Shown piece after piece: positions 9,506-17,945 of a stretch of 64,000 nt of DNA. Position 1 is the stretch's first letter. Every line of letters begins with the position of its first letter. The notes beneath the pieces were generated by a model. It did no database searches. It was given only the letters and a program-made list of their open reading frames with translations, and was not told the origin of the DNA. The stretch is from Streptomyces sp. DG2A-72 (lineage in GTDB: Bacteria > Actinomycetota > Actinomycetes > Streptomycetales > Streptomycetaceae). The DNA lies in assembly GCF_030499575.1 (NCBI RefSeq), contig NZ_JASTLC010000001.1:6224001-6288000 (forward strand), written 5' to 3'. The translations under genes were made by a program, and so were the position numbers.

Positions 9506-9538
9506 CGAATGTTTCGGTATGCACTTCGAATGTTCCGG
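9506..9538. promoter_or_regulatory. Two 12-bp direct repeats 21 bp apart in the GH3-lacI intergenic region
   Basis: CGAATGTTTCGG (9506-9517) and CGAATGTTCCGG (9527-9538) are direct repeats whose starts are 21 bp apart, two helical turns, so both face the same side of the DNA. They lie between the divergent GH3 and LacI-type genes and are the best candidate operator. The second copy also overlaps a TTCGAA palindrome. Binding by the adjacent LacI regulator is inference. Confidence 0.5.
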
Positions 9539-9595
9539 GACGCTATGGCGCTCAGAAGGGTTCGTCAAGAGGGGTGCGGGGATACGATCTCCGCC

Positions 9596-10662
9596 ATGAC
9601 ACCCTCCGAGCCCGCTCAAACCCGGACGACAGGACGCTCGACGCAGACCGCGACGCTCGCCGAGATCGCCCGCGAGGCCGGCGTGTCCGCGCCGACTGTT
9701 TCGAAGGTCCTCAACGGCCGGGCCGATGTCGCCCCGGCGACCCGGACCCGCGTCGAGGAACTGCTGCGCGCCCACGGCTACCGGCGCCGCCGCGCCGAGG
9801 CGAGCCGCTCCCCCTGATCGACCTCGTCTTCCACGAGCTGGAGAGCGCGTGGGCGATGGAGGTCATCCGGGGCGTGGAGAACGTGGCGCGGGACGCCGGG
9901 CTGAGCGTGGTGCTGAGCGAGAGCGCGGGCCGGCTCACCCCCGGCCGCACCTGGGCCGACCAGGTCGCCGCCCGCCGCCCGCACGGCGTGATCCTCGTCC
10001 TGTCCGGCCTCGACGAGTCCCAGCGTGCCCTGCTGACCAGCCGTTCCATCCCGTTCGTGGTGATGGACCCGGCGGGCGACCCTGGCGCCGACGTGCCGTC
10101 CATCGGCGCCACCAACTGGCAGGGCGGGCTCGCCGCAACGCGCCATCTCGTCGAGCTGGGGCACACCCGGATCGGCGCGGTCACCGGACCGTCCCGGATG
10201 ATGTGCAGCCGCGCCCGGGTGGACGGCTACCGGGCGGCGCTGGAGACCGCCGGGCTGCCGGTCGACCCCGAGCTGATCAAGAACGGCGACTTCCACCACG
10301 AGACGGGCTACCGGCGGGGACTGGACCTGCTGCGCGCCCCCGACCGGCCCACCGCGGTCTTCGCCGGCAACGACCTCCAGGCGCTCGGCCTGTACGAGGC
10401 GGCGCGCGAGCTGGGGCTGCGTATCCCGGAGGACCTGAGCGTCGTCGGCTTCGACGATCTGCCGATCGCCCGCTGGGTGGGGCCGCCGCTGACGACCGTA
10501 CGGCAGCCGCTGACCGAGATGGCCGAGGCGGCGGCCAAGCTCGTCCTCGATCTCGCGCGCGAGGACGGGACGCCGGCGGCGACACGGGTGGAGCTGGCGA
10601 CGAGCCTTGTGGTGCGCAGCAGCACAGGGGCGCCGCCCGCCCTTCCGAAGCCAGTCGGATGA
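9596..10662 (+). pseudogene. LacI-family transcriptional regulator, frameshifted in a C run
   Basis: The N-terminal helix-turn-helix (TLAEIAREAGVSAPTVSKVLNGR) reads from ATG 9596 but stops at TGA 9815-9817. The natural continuation (LIDLVFHELESAWAMEVI ... to 10662), a periplasmic-binding-protein-like sensor domain, is in another frame. The break falls at a run of five Cs (9810-9814). One extra C would restore a continuous S-P-L-I-D-L reading and a protein of about 355 aa. The rest of the sensor domain is intact (GHTRIGAVTGP, AVFAGNDLQALG, VVGFDDLPIARW), so decay is recent, phase-variable, or a homopolymer sequencing error. Divergent from the GH3 gene. Confidence 0.85.
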
Positions 10663-10666
10663 CCGA

Positions 10667-10679
10667 CCGAAACTTTCGG
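10667..10679. promoter_or_regulatory. CCGAAACTTTCGG near-perfect palindrome
   Basis: Thirteen-base inverted repeat (CCGAAA-C-TTTCGG) five bases after the LacI-type stop. It resembles CGAAA/TTTCG operators described for LacI-type regulators of xylan and cellulose use in Streptomyces. It is too short and too A+T-rich for a typical terminator here. Which gene it serves is unclear: the next gene downstream is the LCP protein. Confidence 0.4.
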
Positions 10680-10702
10680 AACCGATGAAAGCCGGTGACT
10701 CT

Positions 10703-10750
10703 GCCCTGAGGCAGGGCTGAGAAGTCTTAGATTTTCCGCAGAAACTGCGG
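10703..10750 (+). terminator. Two consecutive short hairpins after lacI
   Basis: GCCCTG-AGG-CAGGGC (10703-10717) and CCGCAG-AAA-CTGCGG (10736-10750) form two 6-bp stems with tight loops in the gap before the LCP gene. They probably end the regulator transcript. No strong T run follows. Confidence 0.4.
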
Positions 10751-10794
10751 GCAGGGGTGTCCTCTCGTAATAATTCGGACTTACGTTCCTGCCC

Positions 10795-11844
10795 GTGACT
10801 GCTGAAGACGAACACGGGGACGACAACGGGGGAACGGACAGACACATACGCCCGCGCTCCGGTCTGCTGAAGGCCGTCGGCTTCACCCTGGCCGGTCTGC
10901 TGGCGCTGGGCGCCGCGGGGGCCGGCTGGGCCTACTGGCATCTCAACGACAACATCACCAGTGTCGACATCAACAGCGCGCTCGGCGACGACCGCCCGGC
11001 CAAGCCGATGACGACGCCCGACGGTTCGGCGTCCGCGTCCCCACTGCCCACCGAGGCACTCAACATCCTGGTGCTGGGCTCGGACTCGCGGGAAGGCGAG
11101 GAGAACCAGAAGCTCGGCGGCGGCGACAGCGGCGGCGCCCGCTCCGACACGGCGATGGTCGTCCACCTCGACGCCGGCCGCACCGAGGCCACCGTGGTCA
11201 GCATCCCGCGCGACACGCTCGTCACCCGGCCGTCCTGCCCGCTGTCGAACGGGGAGTCGACGCAGGTGGCGTACGGCGTGATGTTCAACAGCGCGTATGC
11301 GGTGGGCGGGCCGGTCTGTGCCGTGAAGACCGTCGAGTCGATGACGGACGTCCGCATGGACCACTACATCGAGATCGACTTCTCCGGCTTCGCCAAGCTG
11401 GTGGACGCGCTCGGTGGGGTCACCGTCACCACGGACGAGGACATCGACGACGAGGACAGTCACCTGACCCTTGAGGCCGGCACCCACCACCTCGACGGTG
11501 AGCGGGCCCTGGCCCTCGCCCGCACCCGGCACGGCATCGGCGACGGCAGCGACCTCGGGCGCATAGGCCTCCAGCAGACGCTCGTGAAGGCCCTCTTGGA
11601 GCAGCTGTCCGACATCGGCCCTACCCGGCTCTACTCGGTCGCCGACGCCGTGACCGGCAGCCTCACCACCGACACCGGCCTGGACTCACTGACCGAGCTG
11701 TATGCGCTGGGGCAGAGCCTCAAGGGGCTGTCCGCGGACGACACGACGACCGTGACCATGCCGGTGGAGACGGCACCTTCGAACGCCAACCGGGTGGTCG
11801 CGGAGGAGCCGGAGGCGCGGGAGCTGTGGGAGTCGTTGCGGTGA
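10795..11844 (+). CDS. LytR-CpsA-Psr (LCP) family cell-wall glycopolymer ligase
   Basis: LCP enzymes transfer lipid-linked teichoic-acid or polysaccharide chains to peptidoglycan on the outer membrane face. The protein (349 aa) has a short acidic cytoplasmic tail, one N-terminal helix (AVGFTLAGLLALGAAGAGWAY) and an extracellular LCP domain. Family motifs are visible: ILVLGSDSREG, ARSDTAMVVHL, VVSIPRDTLV, DHYIEIDFSGFAKLVDALGG and ALALARTRH with the conserved arginines. GTG 10795 is the first start giving the normal topology. It stands alone between the LacI gene and the ECF42 pair. Confidence 0.93.
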   Translation: MTAEDEHGDDNGGTDRHIRPRSGLLKAVGFTLAGLLALGAAGAGWAYWHLNDNITSVDINSALGDDRPAKPMTTPDGSASASPLPTEALNILVLGSDSREGEENQKLGGGDSGGARSDTAMVVHLDAGRTEATVVSIPRDTLVTRPSCPLSNGESTQVAYGVMFNSAYAVGGPVCAVKTVESMTDVRMDHYIEIDFSGFAKLVDALGGVTVTTDEDIDDEDSHLTLEAGTHHLDGERALALARTRHGIGDGSDLGRIGLQQTLVKALLEQLSDIGPTRLYSVADAVTGSLTTDTGLDSLTELYALGQSLKGLSADDTTTVTMPVETAPSNANRVVAEEPEARELWESLR

Positions 11845-11875
11845 GGAGAATTTCCTCGAAGAAATCCGGGGCGCG

Positions 11876-11902
11876 TGTCGATCCGGCTGTCTCCCGATCG
11901 AC
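11876..11902 (+). promoter_or_regulatory. Probable ECF42 sigma-dependent promoter
   Basis: TGTCGA (11876-11881), a 17-base spacer and CGAC (11899-11902) precede the DGPF-protein gene by about 55 bases. This matches, as I recall it, the TGTCGA / CGA(C or T) promoter reported for ECF42 sigma factors, which control their own neighbouring DGPF genes. It implies autoregulation of the DGPF-sigma operon. Confidence 0.6.
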
Positions 11903-11955
11903 GCAGGGGTGAGAGGCGGGGAGAGACCCCGCCGGTTCATGTCGAAGGAGTCACC

Positions 11956-12309
11956 ATGCCCCGCTACCTGTCGCTGGTGAAGACCCAGGAGAGCCAGGCG
12001 GCCGCCGGCCCCAGTCCCGAGCTGATGCAGCGGATGGGCGAGTTGATCGAGGAGATGGCCAAGGCCGGGGTGATGCTCGACACCGCCGGTCTGACGCCCA
12101 CCTCCCAGGGCACCCGCGTGCACTGGGAGGACGGGAAGGTCTCCGTGACCGACGGTCCGTTCACCGAGACCAAGGAGGCCGTCGGCGGCTACGCGATCCT
12201 GCAGTGCAAGGACAAGGCCGAGGCGCTGGAGTGGACCAAGCGGTTCCTGAAGGTGCACGAGGAGTTCTGGACGGTGACCTGCGAGGTGCGGGAGATCATG
12301 GAGGGCTGA
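11956..12309 (+). CDS. DGPF-domain (YCII-related) protein, partner of ECF42 sigma
   Basis: A 117-aa protein with the diagnostic DGPF motif inside VTDGPFTETKEAVGG, and YLSLVK near the start, fitting the YCII-related DGPF family (small dimeric alpha+beta proteins). These genes are almost always beside an ECF42 sigma factor and are its main target; their biochemical role is not established. ATG 11956 follows GAAGGAG. The sigma gene starts 48 bases downstream, apparently in one operon. Confidence 0.92.
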   Translation: MPRYLSLVKTQESQAAAGPSPELMQRMGELIEEMAKAGVMLDTAGLTPTSQGTRVHWEDGKVSVTDGPFTETKEAVGGYAILQCKDKAEALEWTKRFLKVHEEFWTVTCEVREIMEG

Positions 12310-12357
12310 GCCTCCGGTCCTTGGAGGCGCGCCGGTCGGGGTGTCCAATGGGGGGCT

Positions 12358-13623
12358 GTGAGCAGCTCGCAGCCCTCCGCCGACCCGCGATCCACCGTCG
12401 AGACCGTCTTCCGTATCGAGTCGCCCCGCGTCATCGCCGCCGTCGCCCGTGTCGTCCGCGACGTCGGCATCGCCGAGGAGCTGGCCCAGGACGCCCTGGT
12501 CGCGGCGCTGGAACAGTGGCCCCGGGACGGGGTCCCGGACAATCCGGGCGCGTGGCTGATGGCGACCGCCAAGCACCGCGCCGTCGATCTGATCCGGCGC
12601 AAGGAGAACTACGCCCGCAAGCTGGCGGAGATCGGCCGCGACCTGTCGACGGTGACCGAGCCCGAGGAGCCCGCGGACCCCGACGACATCGACGACGACC
12701 TGCTCCGCCTCGTCTTCACCGCCTGCCACCCGGTCCTCTCCGCCGAGGCCCACATCGCCCTCACCCTGCGCCTCCTCGGCGGCCTGACCACGGCGGAGAT
12801 CGCCCGCGCGTTCCTCGTCCCGGAATCGACGGTCGCCCAGCGCATCGTCCGCGCGAAACGCACCCTCGCCGCAAAGAACGTCGCGTTCGAGGTGCCGTAC
12901 GGCCCCGACCGCGAGGCCCGCCTCGGCTCCGTTCTCGACGTCATCTACCTGATCTTCAACGAGGGTTACGCCGCTACAGCAGGCGACGACTGGCTGCGCC
13001 CGTCCCTGTGCGAGGACGCGCTGCGGCTGGCCCGGCAGCTGGCCGGCCTGATGCCCAAGGAGCCCGAGGTGCACGGCCTGGCCTCTCTGCTGGAGTTCCA
13101 GGCGTCCCGTATGGCCGCCCGCACCGGCCCGGACGGTGAGCCGGTCCTGCTCCAGGATCAGAGCCGCAGTCGCTGGAACCGGCTCCTCATCGCCCGCGGG
13201 ATCACCGCCCTCGACCGCGCGGAGGCGGTGTCCACCGGCGTGCCCGGCCCGTACGCCCTCCAGGCCGCGATCGCCGCCTGCCACGCGCACGCGCTCACCT
13301 ACGAGGACACCGACTGGCGCGCGATCGCCACCCTGTACGGCCTGCTCGCCGCCCGCGCACCCTCCCCGGTCGTCGAACTCAACCGCGCGGTCGCCGTGTC
13401 GATGGCGGACGGCCCCGCCCCGGCCCTGGAGATGGTCGACACCCTCGCCGCCGAACCCGCCCTGCGGGACTACCACTTGCTGCCGAGCGTGCGCGGCGAT
13501 CTGCTGGCCCGCCTGGGGCGTACGGCGGAGGCCCGCGAGGAGTTCGTACGGGCGGCCAGGCTGGCACGCAACGAACGCGAGCGGAAGCTGTTGCTGGCCA
13601 GGGCCCGGGAGTGCGATTCGTAA
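12358..13623 (+). CDS. ECF42-type RNA polymerase sigma factor with C-terminal TPR-like extension
   Basis: 421-aa sigma factor, about twice the length of a normal ECF sigma. Residues about 10-80 are region 2 (VARVVRDVGIAEELAQDALV, then PGAWLMATAKHRAVDLIRR) and residues about 110-170 are region 4 (LTLRLLGGLTTAEIARAFLV, VAQRIVRAKRTL). A roughly 230-residue helical C-terminal part with repeated Ala/Leu helices follows, known in ECF42 proteins as a TPR-like domain required for activity. GTG 12358 follows a G-rich sequence and begins the conserved N terminus. No anti-sigma gene is present, as usual for this group. Confidence 0.93.
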   Translation: MSSSQPSADPRSTVETVFRIESPRVIAAVARVVRDVGIAEELAQDALVAALEQWPRDGVPDNPGAWLMATAKHRAVDLIRRKENYARKLAEIGRDLSTVTEPEEPADPDDIDDDLLRLVFTACHPVLSAEAHIALTLRLLGGLTTAEIARAFLVPESTVAQRIVRAKRTLAAKNVAFEVPYGPDREARLGSVLDVIYLIFNEGYAATAGDDWLRPSLCEDALRLARQLAGLMPKEPEVHGLASLLEFQASRMAARTGPDGEPVLLQDQSRSRWNRLLIARGITALDRAEAVSTGVPGPYALQAAIAACHAHALTYEDTDWRAIATLYGLLAARAPSPVVELNRAVAVSMADGPAPALEMVDTLAAEPALRDYHLLPSVRGDLLARLGRTAEAREEFVRAARLARNERERKLLLARARECDS

Positions 13624-13735
13624 CCCGAAGCCGCACATCTGTTCACCGGTAACTCTGTTCCCTCCAGGCTTCTTTGGGCACTACTGTGACCCGGCCTCTG
13701 TGTAGAGGCTGTGAAGATCCATGGGGGGATCGACC

Positions 13736-15775
13736 TTGAGAATGTTCACGCGCCGCCGTGCCGCGGCGCTCGCGACCGCGGCGGTGCTCGCCGCGGTGGG
13801 CACCCTGGCCACCGCACCGGGCGCCCTCGCCGACGAGGCAGGGCCCTGGCCGGGCACCGAGGGCCGGATCCTCACTGACGGCCCCGTCCTCGTCGACCCG
13901 GCCACCGGCCGGACCACCGCGGTCCCGGGTGCCTCCGGGAACCACGCCGCCTGGGCGCCGGACGGCAGCCGGTTGGTCACCGCCTGGAGCCAGATCTCCA
14001 GCGTCCGGCCCAGCGGCTCTTCGAAGATCACGCTGCCCTGGGCGGAGGGCATGCGCTCCAGCGCCGCCTACGAGGACCTGGCCTTCTGGTGGGGCGGCCG
14101 CTACGTCGTCTTCGCCACCGGCGGCCAGCTCGCCTACGGCCCCTCCGACGGCTCGTGGGCACCCACCCCGCTGCTGTCCGAGGCCCTGGAACCGGCCAAG
14201 GTCTGCGACGAGGACCCGACGGTGAGCCCGTCCGGCCTGCTCGCCTTCTCACGCCGTATCGAAGGCTGCTCCGACAGCGCGTGGATCTACACCTACGACG
14301 GGACCACCAACACGCTCAAGCGGGTCCTCAGGAACGCCGAGCAGCCCGCCTTCTCGCCCGACGGCACCAAGCTGGCCTTCGTCCGCAAGGATGCCGACGG
14401 CAACGCGCAGATCTTCACGGCGAACGCCGACGGCACCGGCGTCCGGCAGCACACCAACGGCCCCCGCTGGTACGCCAACCCGTCCTGGTCGCCCACCGGC
14501 AAGCGGATCGTCGTCGACGCCCACACCTCGCCGCACAGCAGCGACGTACACACCACCGAGTACGTCGACCTGGCCACCGGCGAGCTCACCCGGGTCCCGG
14601 GCACTCCGCAGGGCAGCAACCCCAGCTGGCAGCCGCTGCGCAAGAACCGCACCGGCCGGGTCTGGGGCAGCAACGCCTACAACACCAACCTCGCCTCCTC
14701 GCGCTGGACCTGGAACAAGATCGGCGGCAGCGTGCCGGGCCTGCTGGACGCCAAGGCGGCGGTGCTGGTCAACCAGGACGACATGGCGTACGCGCTCACC
14801 GCGCCCGCGCTGGCCGGCAAGAAGCAGGGGCCGGTGCTCACGACCCCGAAGAGCGGGCTGTCCACGGCGGTGAAGAGCGAGCTGAAGCGGGCGCTGAAGC
14901 CGGGCGCCAGTGTGTATCTCGTCGGCGGCACGTCCATTCTCAGCGGCAATGTCGCCGCCCAGCTGAAGACGCTCGGCTACGTCCCCAAGCGGCTGTCCGG
15001 CGCCGACCGCTACGAGACGTCGGTCAAGGTGGCGCGGTCCGTCACCGGCGCCCCGAAGTATGTGTTCCTGGCGTCGGGCACCGACTACCGCGCGGCCCTC
15101 CCGGCAGCCGCCGCGGCCGGCGCCGACGGAGCGGGCAGCGCGGGCAGCGTCGTCCTCACCAGCGGCAACAAGCTGACCGCGTCCGTGAAGTCGTACCTCA
15201 ACAGCCTGAACCCCGACAAGACCATGATCATCACGGTCGGGTCGGACGCCAAGTACGCGCTGACCCACACGGCCTTCTCCAGGTGGCCGTCGAGGTACGC
15301 GTACTACCCGATCACGGGGAGCACCGACGCGGCCCTGTCGGTGGCGGTCGCCAAGTTCTGGTGGACGGCGCCGAGTTCGGTGGCGCTCGCCTACGCGGGC
15401 GCCTGGCGCGACGGCCTGTCCGCCGGTGCGGCGATGAACGTCTTCGGGCCCCTCCTGTGGACCTCCCGCCCCGCCCTGTCGGACGAGACCAAGAGCTATC
15501 TGCTGCGCGAGTCCGCGAGCACGAGCTTCACGGTCGCGTTCGGCCCCACCGCCTCCGTCACCGCGAGCACGCTGAACACGGCGGGCTCCTCGATCAGCGC
15601 GAGCGGCACCCAGTTCGTGTACCACGAGTACTACAACGGCACGGTGCCCACGAGCGCGCAGACCGGCACCTTCTCGGCCCGCACGAACGGCGGTCAGCCC
15701 GCCACCGTGGCCCGCACCGGCCCGGTCGGCGCCGACCCCCACCTGGAGCCCCTCAAGAGGCTCCACCGGCAGTAG
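13736..15775 (+). CDS. Secreted TolB-type propeller plus cell-wall-binding repeat-2 protein
   Basis: Exported wall-associated protein of about 679 aa. It has an Arg-rich signal peptide (FTRRRAAALATAAVLAAVG, cleavage probably after ALA), then WD40-like/TolB beta-propeller blades (AWAPDGSRLV, AFSPDGTKLAFVRK, SWSPTGKRIVVDAH). The second half has three cell-wall-binding type 2 units with the VYLVGGTSILSGNVAAQL and RLSGADRYETSV signatures, which in Clostridium bind anionic wall polymer. TTG 13736 with GGGGGGA upstream is the likely start; ATG 13721 or 13742 are alternatives in the same frame. A GCCTCT-GTGT-AGAGGC hairpin (13694-13709) sits in the leader. The 3' end overlaps the convergent methyltransferase by 23 bases. 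Confidence 0.87.
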   Translation: MRMFTRRRAAALATAAVLAAVGTLATAPGALADEAGPWPGTEGRILTDGPVLVDPATGRTTAVPGASGNHAAWAPDGSRLVTAWSQISSVRPSGSSKITLPWAEGMRSSAAYEDLAFWWGGRYVVFATGGQLAYGPSDGSWAPTPLLSEALEPAKVCDEDPTVSPSGLLAFSRRIEGCSDSAWIYTYDGTTNTLKRVLRNAEQPAFSPDGTKLAFVRKDADGNAQIFTANADGTGVRQHTNGPRWYANPSWSPTGKRIVVDAHTSPHSSDVHTTEYVDLATGELTRVPGTPQGSNPSWQPLRKNRTGRVWGSNAYNTNLASSRWTWNKIGGSVPGLLDAKAAVLVNQDDMAYALTAPALAGKKQGPVLTTPKSGLSTAVKSELKRALKPGASVYLVGGTSILSGNVAAQLKTLGYVPKRLSGADRYETSVKVARSVTGAPKYVFLASGTDYRAALPAAAAAGADGAGSAGSVVLTSGNKLTASVKSYLNSLNPDKTMIITVGSDAKYALTHTAFSRWPSRYAYYPITGSTDAALSVAVAKFWWTAPSSVALAYAGAWRDGLSAGAAMNVFGPLLWTSRPALSDETKSYLLRESASTSFTVAFGPTASVTASTLNTAGSSISASGTQFVYHEYYNGTVPTSAQTGTFSARTNGGQPATVARTGPVGADPHLEPLKRLHRQ

Positions 15776-16943
15776 CCGACGGCTGCGCGGGGGCGCCGAC
15801 GAGCATGGTCGGCGCCCCCGCGACCCGGGTGAGGAACACCGTCGCCGCGTTGGGCCCCTGCGGCTTGACCTTCCTGCGCAACTCCTCCGGCTCCACCGCC
15901 GACCCACGCTTCTTCACGGTCAGTGTCCCGACCTGCCGCTCCCGGAGCAGGGCCTTCAACTTCTTCACGTTGAAGTGGAGTTGGTCGGTGATCTCGTACG
16001 CGGTGGCGTACGGGGTCTCGTGGTGCTCGTCGGCGGTGATGTAGGCGATGGTGGGGTCGATCAGCCCGCCTTCCAGGTCCTCGGCGACCTCGGCGACCAG
16101 ATGGGCCCGGATGACGGCGCCGTCGGGCTCGTACAAGTACCGCCCGACGGGCCGGACCTGGGGATCCGGCAGCCCGCGTCCGAGCAGGGTGCGCGGCCCC
16201 GGCAGCAGGGTCGCGCGTACGGCACCCGGCTCGGTGCCGAACCACAGCACCGCCTCCTTCACATCCCCGCCGTCGGAGATCCACTCGGCCTCGGCCTCGG
16301 CGGGGACGGCTTCATGGGGGATTCCGGGCGCGATCTTCAGAGCGGCGCGCCGGCCTTTCCGGGCCGTCCGCACCGCCCAGGACAGGGGCGGCGAGTAGGC
16401 CTCGGGGTCGAAGATCCGGCCGCGACCGCCACGCCGGGCGGGATCGACGAACACGGCGTCGTACGGAGCCGTATCCACCTCCGTCACATCCGCTTCCCGC
16501 ACCTCGATCAGCCCGGCCAGCCCCAGCACGTCGGCGTTCGCGCGCGCCACCGCTGCCGTCAGCGCATCCCGGTCGACGGCCAGCACCCGAATCCCGGCGC
16601 GGGCGAAGGCGATCGCGTCGCCGCCGATACCGCAGCACAGGTCCGCGACGGACCGGATCCCCAGCGCCTTGAATCGCTCGGCCCGATACGCCGCCACGCT
16701 CGCCCGGGTCGACTGCTCGACCCCGTTCGGCGTGAAGAACATCCGCTCCGCGTCCTCGGCCCCGAACTTCGCCACCGCTCGCTGCCGCAGCCGCGCCTGC
16801 CCGAGCGCCGCCGACACCAGCTCGGCGGGGTGTTCGCGGCGCAGCCGGGTGGCGACGGCGAGTTCCTGCGCGGGGTCGGTGCCGCGGACCTCGTCGAGGA
16901 GGGCGCGGCCTTCGGGGGTGAGGAGGGGGGCGAGGTCGTTCAC
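15753..16943 (-). CDS. SAM-dependent methyltransferase with THUMP-like C-terminal region
   Basis: Class I methyltransferase of 396 aa. Motif I is ADLCCGIGGDAIAFARAG, the acidic loop is VLAVDRDALTAA, and motif IV is DAVFVDPARRGGRGR, which suggests RNA or protein methylation. The C-terminal half contains LHFNVKKLKALLRE and VGTLTVKKRGSAVEPEELRR, seen in THUMP-like methyltransferase-related proteins of actinobacteria. GTG 16943 gives the natural N terminus NDLAPLLTPEGRALLDEV; the ribosome site is weak. Target not known. Confidence 0.88.
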   Translation of the reverse strand: MNDLAPLLTPEGRALLDEVRGTDPAQELAVATRLRREHPAELVSAALGQARLRQRAVAKFGAEDAERMFFTPNGVEQSTRASVAAYRAERFKALGIRSVADLCCGIGGDAIAFARAGIRVLAVDRDALTAAVARANADVLGLAGLIEVREADVTEVDTAPYDAVFVDPARRGGRGRIFDPEAYSPPLSWAVRTARKGRRAALKIAPGIPHEAVPAEAEAEWISDGGDVKEAVLWFGTEPGAVRATLLPGPRTLLGRGLPDPQVRPVGRYLYEPDGAVIRAHLVAEVAEDLEGGLIDPTIAYITADEHHETPYATAYEITDQLHFNVKKLKALLRERQVGTLTVKKRGSAVEPEELRRKVKPQGPNAATVFLTRVAGAPTMLVGAPAQPSATAGGAS

Positions 16944-17033
16944 CGGTTCATTGTGGGCCAGTCGGTGGATGGTGCACGCGCGGCGGCGGTGTCGGCCGGG
17001 GTTCGGGACGGGTGCCTGCGAGGATCCGGCCCC

Positions 17034-17945
17034 ATGCGAGTAGTCGTACAAAATGATAAATACGGTGCGTATCGGAAGCGGCGGATTCGAACCGGAATCG
17101 CCGTGCTCGCCGCCGCGGCCATCGCCTCGGGCTGCGCGGACGACGCCTCCACGGCACGGCCCGCAGCAGGCCAGCCGCCTCGTGAAGCGCCCGTCGCCAA
17201 GGTCCCCGACAAGCACGCCGCGCAGCGGGCTCGGGTCGCGGCGGCGAAGCGCTGGGGCCTGTCGAGGGTCCCCCTGACGGCCCCGCCGCCCCCGGCCGTG
17301 AAACCGGAGATCAAGACCCGCGCGGGCTTCGAGGTGGACGGCCATGAGGAGGACGACCTTCCGCCGGTCTTCACCACCATCCCCACCCGGCAGAAGATCG
17401 TCTTCCTCACGATCGACGACGGCGCCGAGAAGGACCCGGCGTTCCTGCGCATGATGCGCGAACTGCGGGTCCCGTACACCGCGTTCCTCAGCGACTACCT
17501 GGTGAAGGAGGACTACCGCTACTTCAAGCGCATGCAGCGGGCGGGGGCGAGCCTGAACAACCACACCCTCCACCACCCCTACATGCCGGGCCTGTCGTAC
17601 TCCCGCCAGAAGCGCGAGATCTGCGGCATGCAGAACGTCATCGAGAAGCACTACGGCACCCGCCCGACCCTCTTCCGCCCGCCCTTCGGCAACTACAACG
17701 CGGACACCCTGTACGCCGCGAAGGCCTGCGGCATCAAGTACGCGCCCCTGTGGAACGAGGAGGTCTTCGCCGACCACTGGGACTACCGCGAGTGGGACCG
17801 TGACCTTCATCCCGGCGACATCGTTCTCAGCCATTTCCGCGGTAAGGACGACTGGAAGGGCACGATGCCGGACATGGTCCGACGGTTCCTGGAGAAGGTC
17901 ACGGCGAAGGGGTACGCCGTGGCACGCCTGGAGGACTACCTGTGA
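17034..17945 (+). CDS. Lipoprotein polysaccharide deacetylase (NodB homology), copy 1
   Basis: Exported metal-dependent carbohydrate de-N-acetylase, 303 aa. The signal ends in a lipobox (AAIASGCADD), so it is anchored outside the membrane. NodB motifs: the Asp pair in FLTIDDGAEKD, the metal histidines in NNHTLHH, and RPPFGNYN. Likely substrates are peptidoglycan or wall polysaccharide. ATG 17034 is the first in-frame start. Its stop overlaps the start of a second deacetylase (GTGA at 17942). Confidence 0.92.
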   Translation: MRVVVQNDKYGAYRKRRIRTGIAVLAAAAIASGCADDASTARPAAGQPPREAPVAKVPDKHAAQRARVAAAKRWGLSRVPLTAPPPPAVKPEIKTRAGFEVDGHEEDDLPPVFTTIPTRQKIVFLTIDDGAEKDPAFLRMMRELRVPYTAFLSDYLVKEDYRYFKRMQRAGASLNNHTLHHPYMPGLSYSRQKREICGMQNVIEKHYGTRPTLFRPPFGNYNADTLYAAKACGIKYAPLWNEEVFADHWDYREWDRDLHPGDIVLSHFRGKDDWKGTMPDMVRRFLEKVTAKGYAVARLEDYL

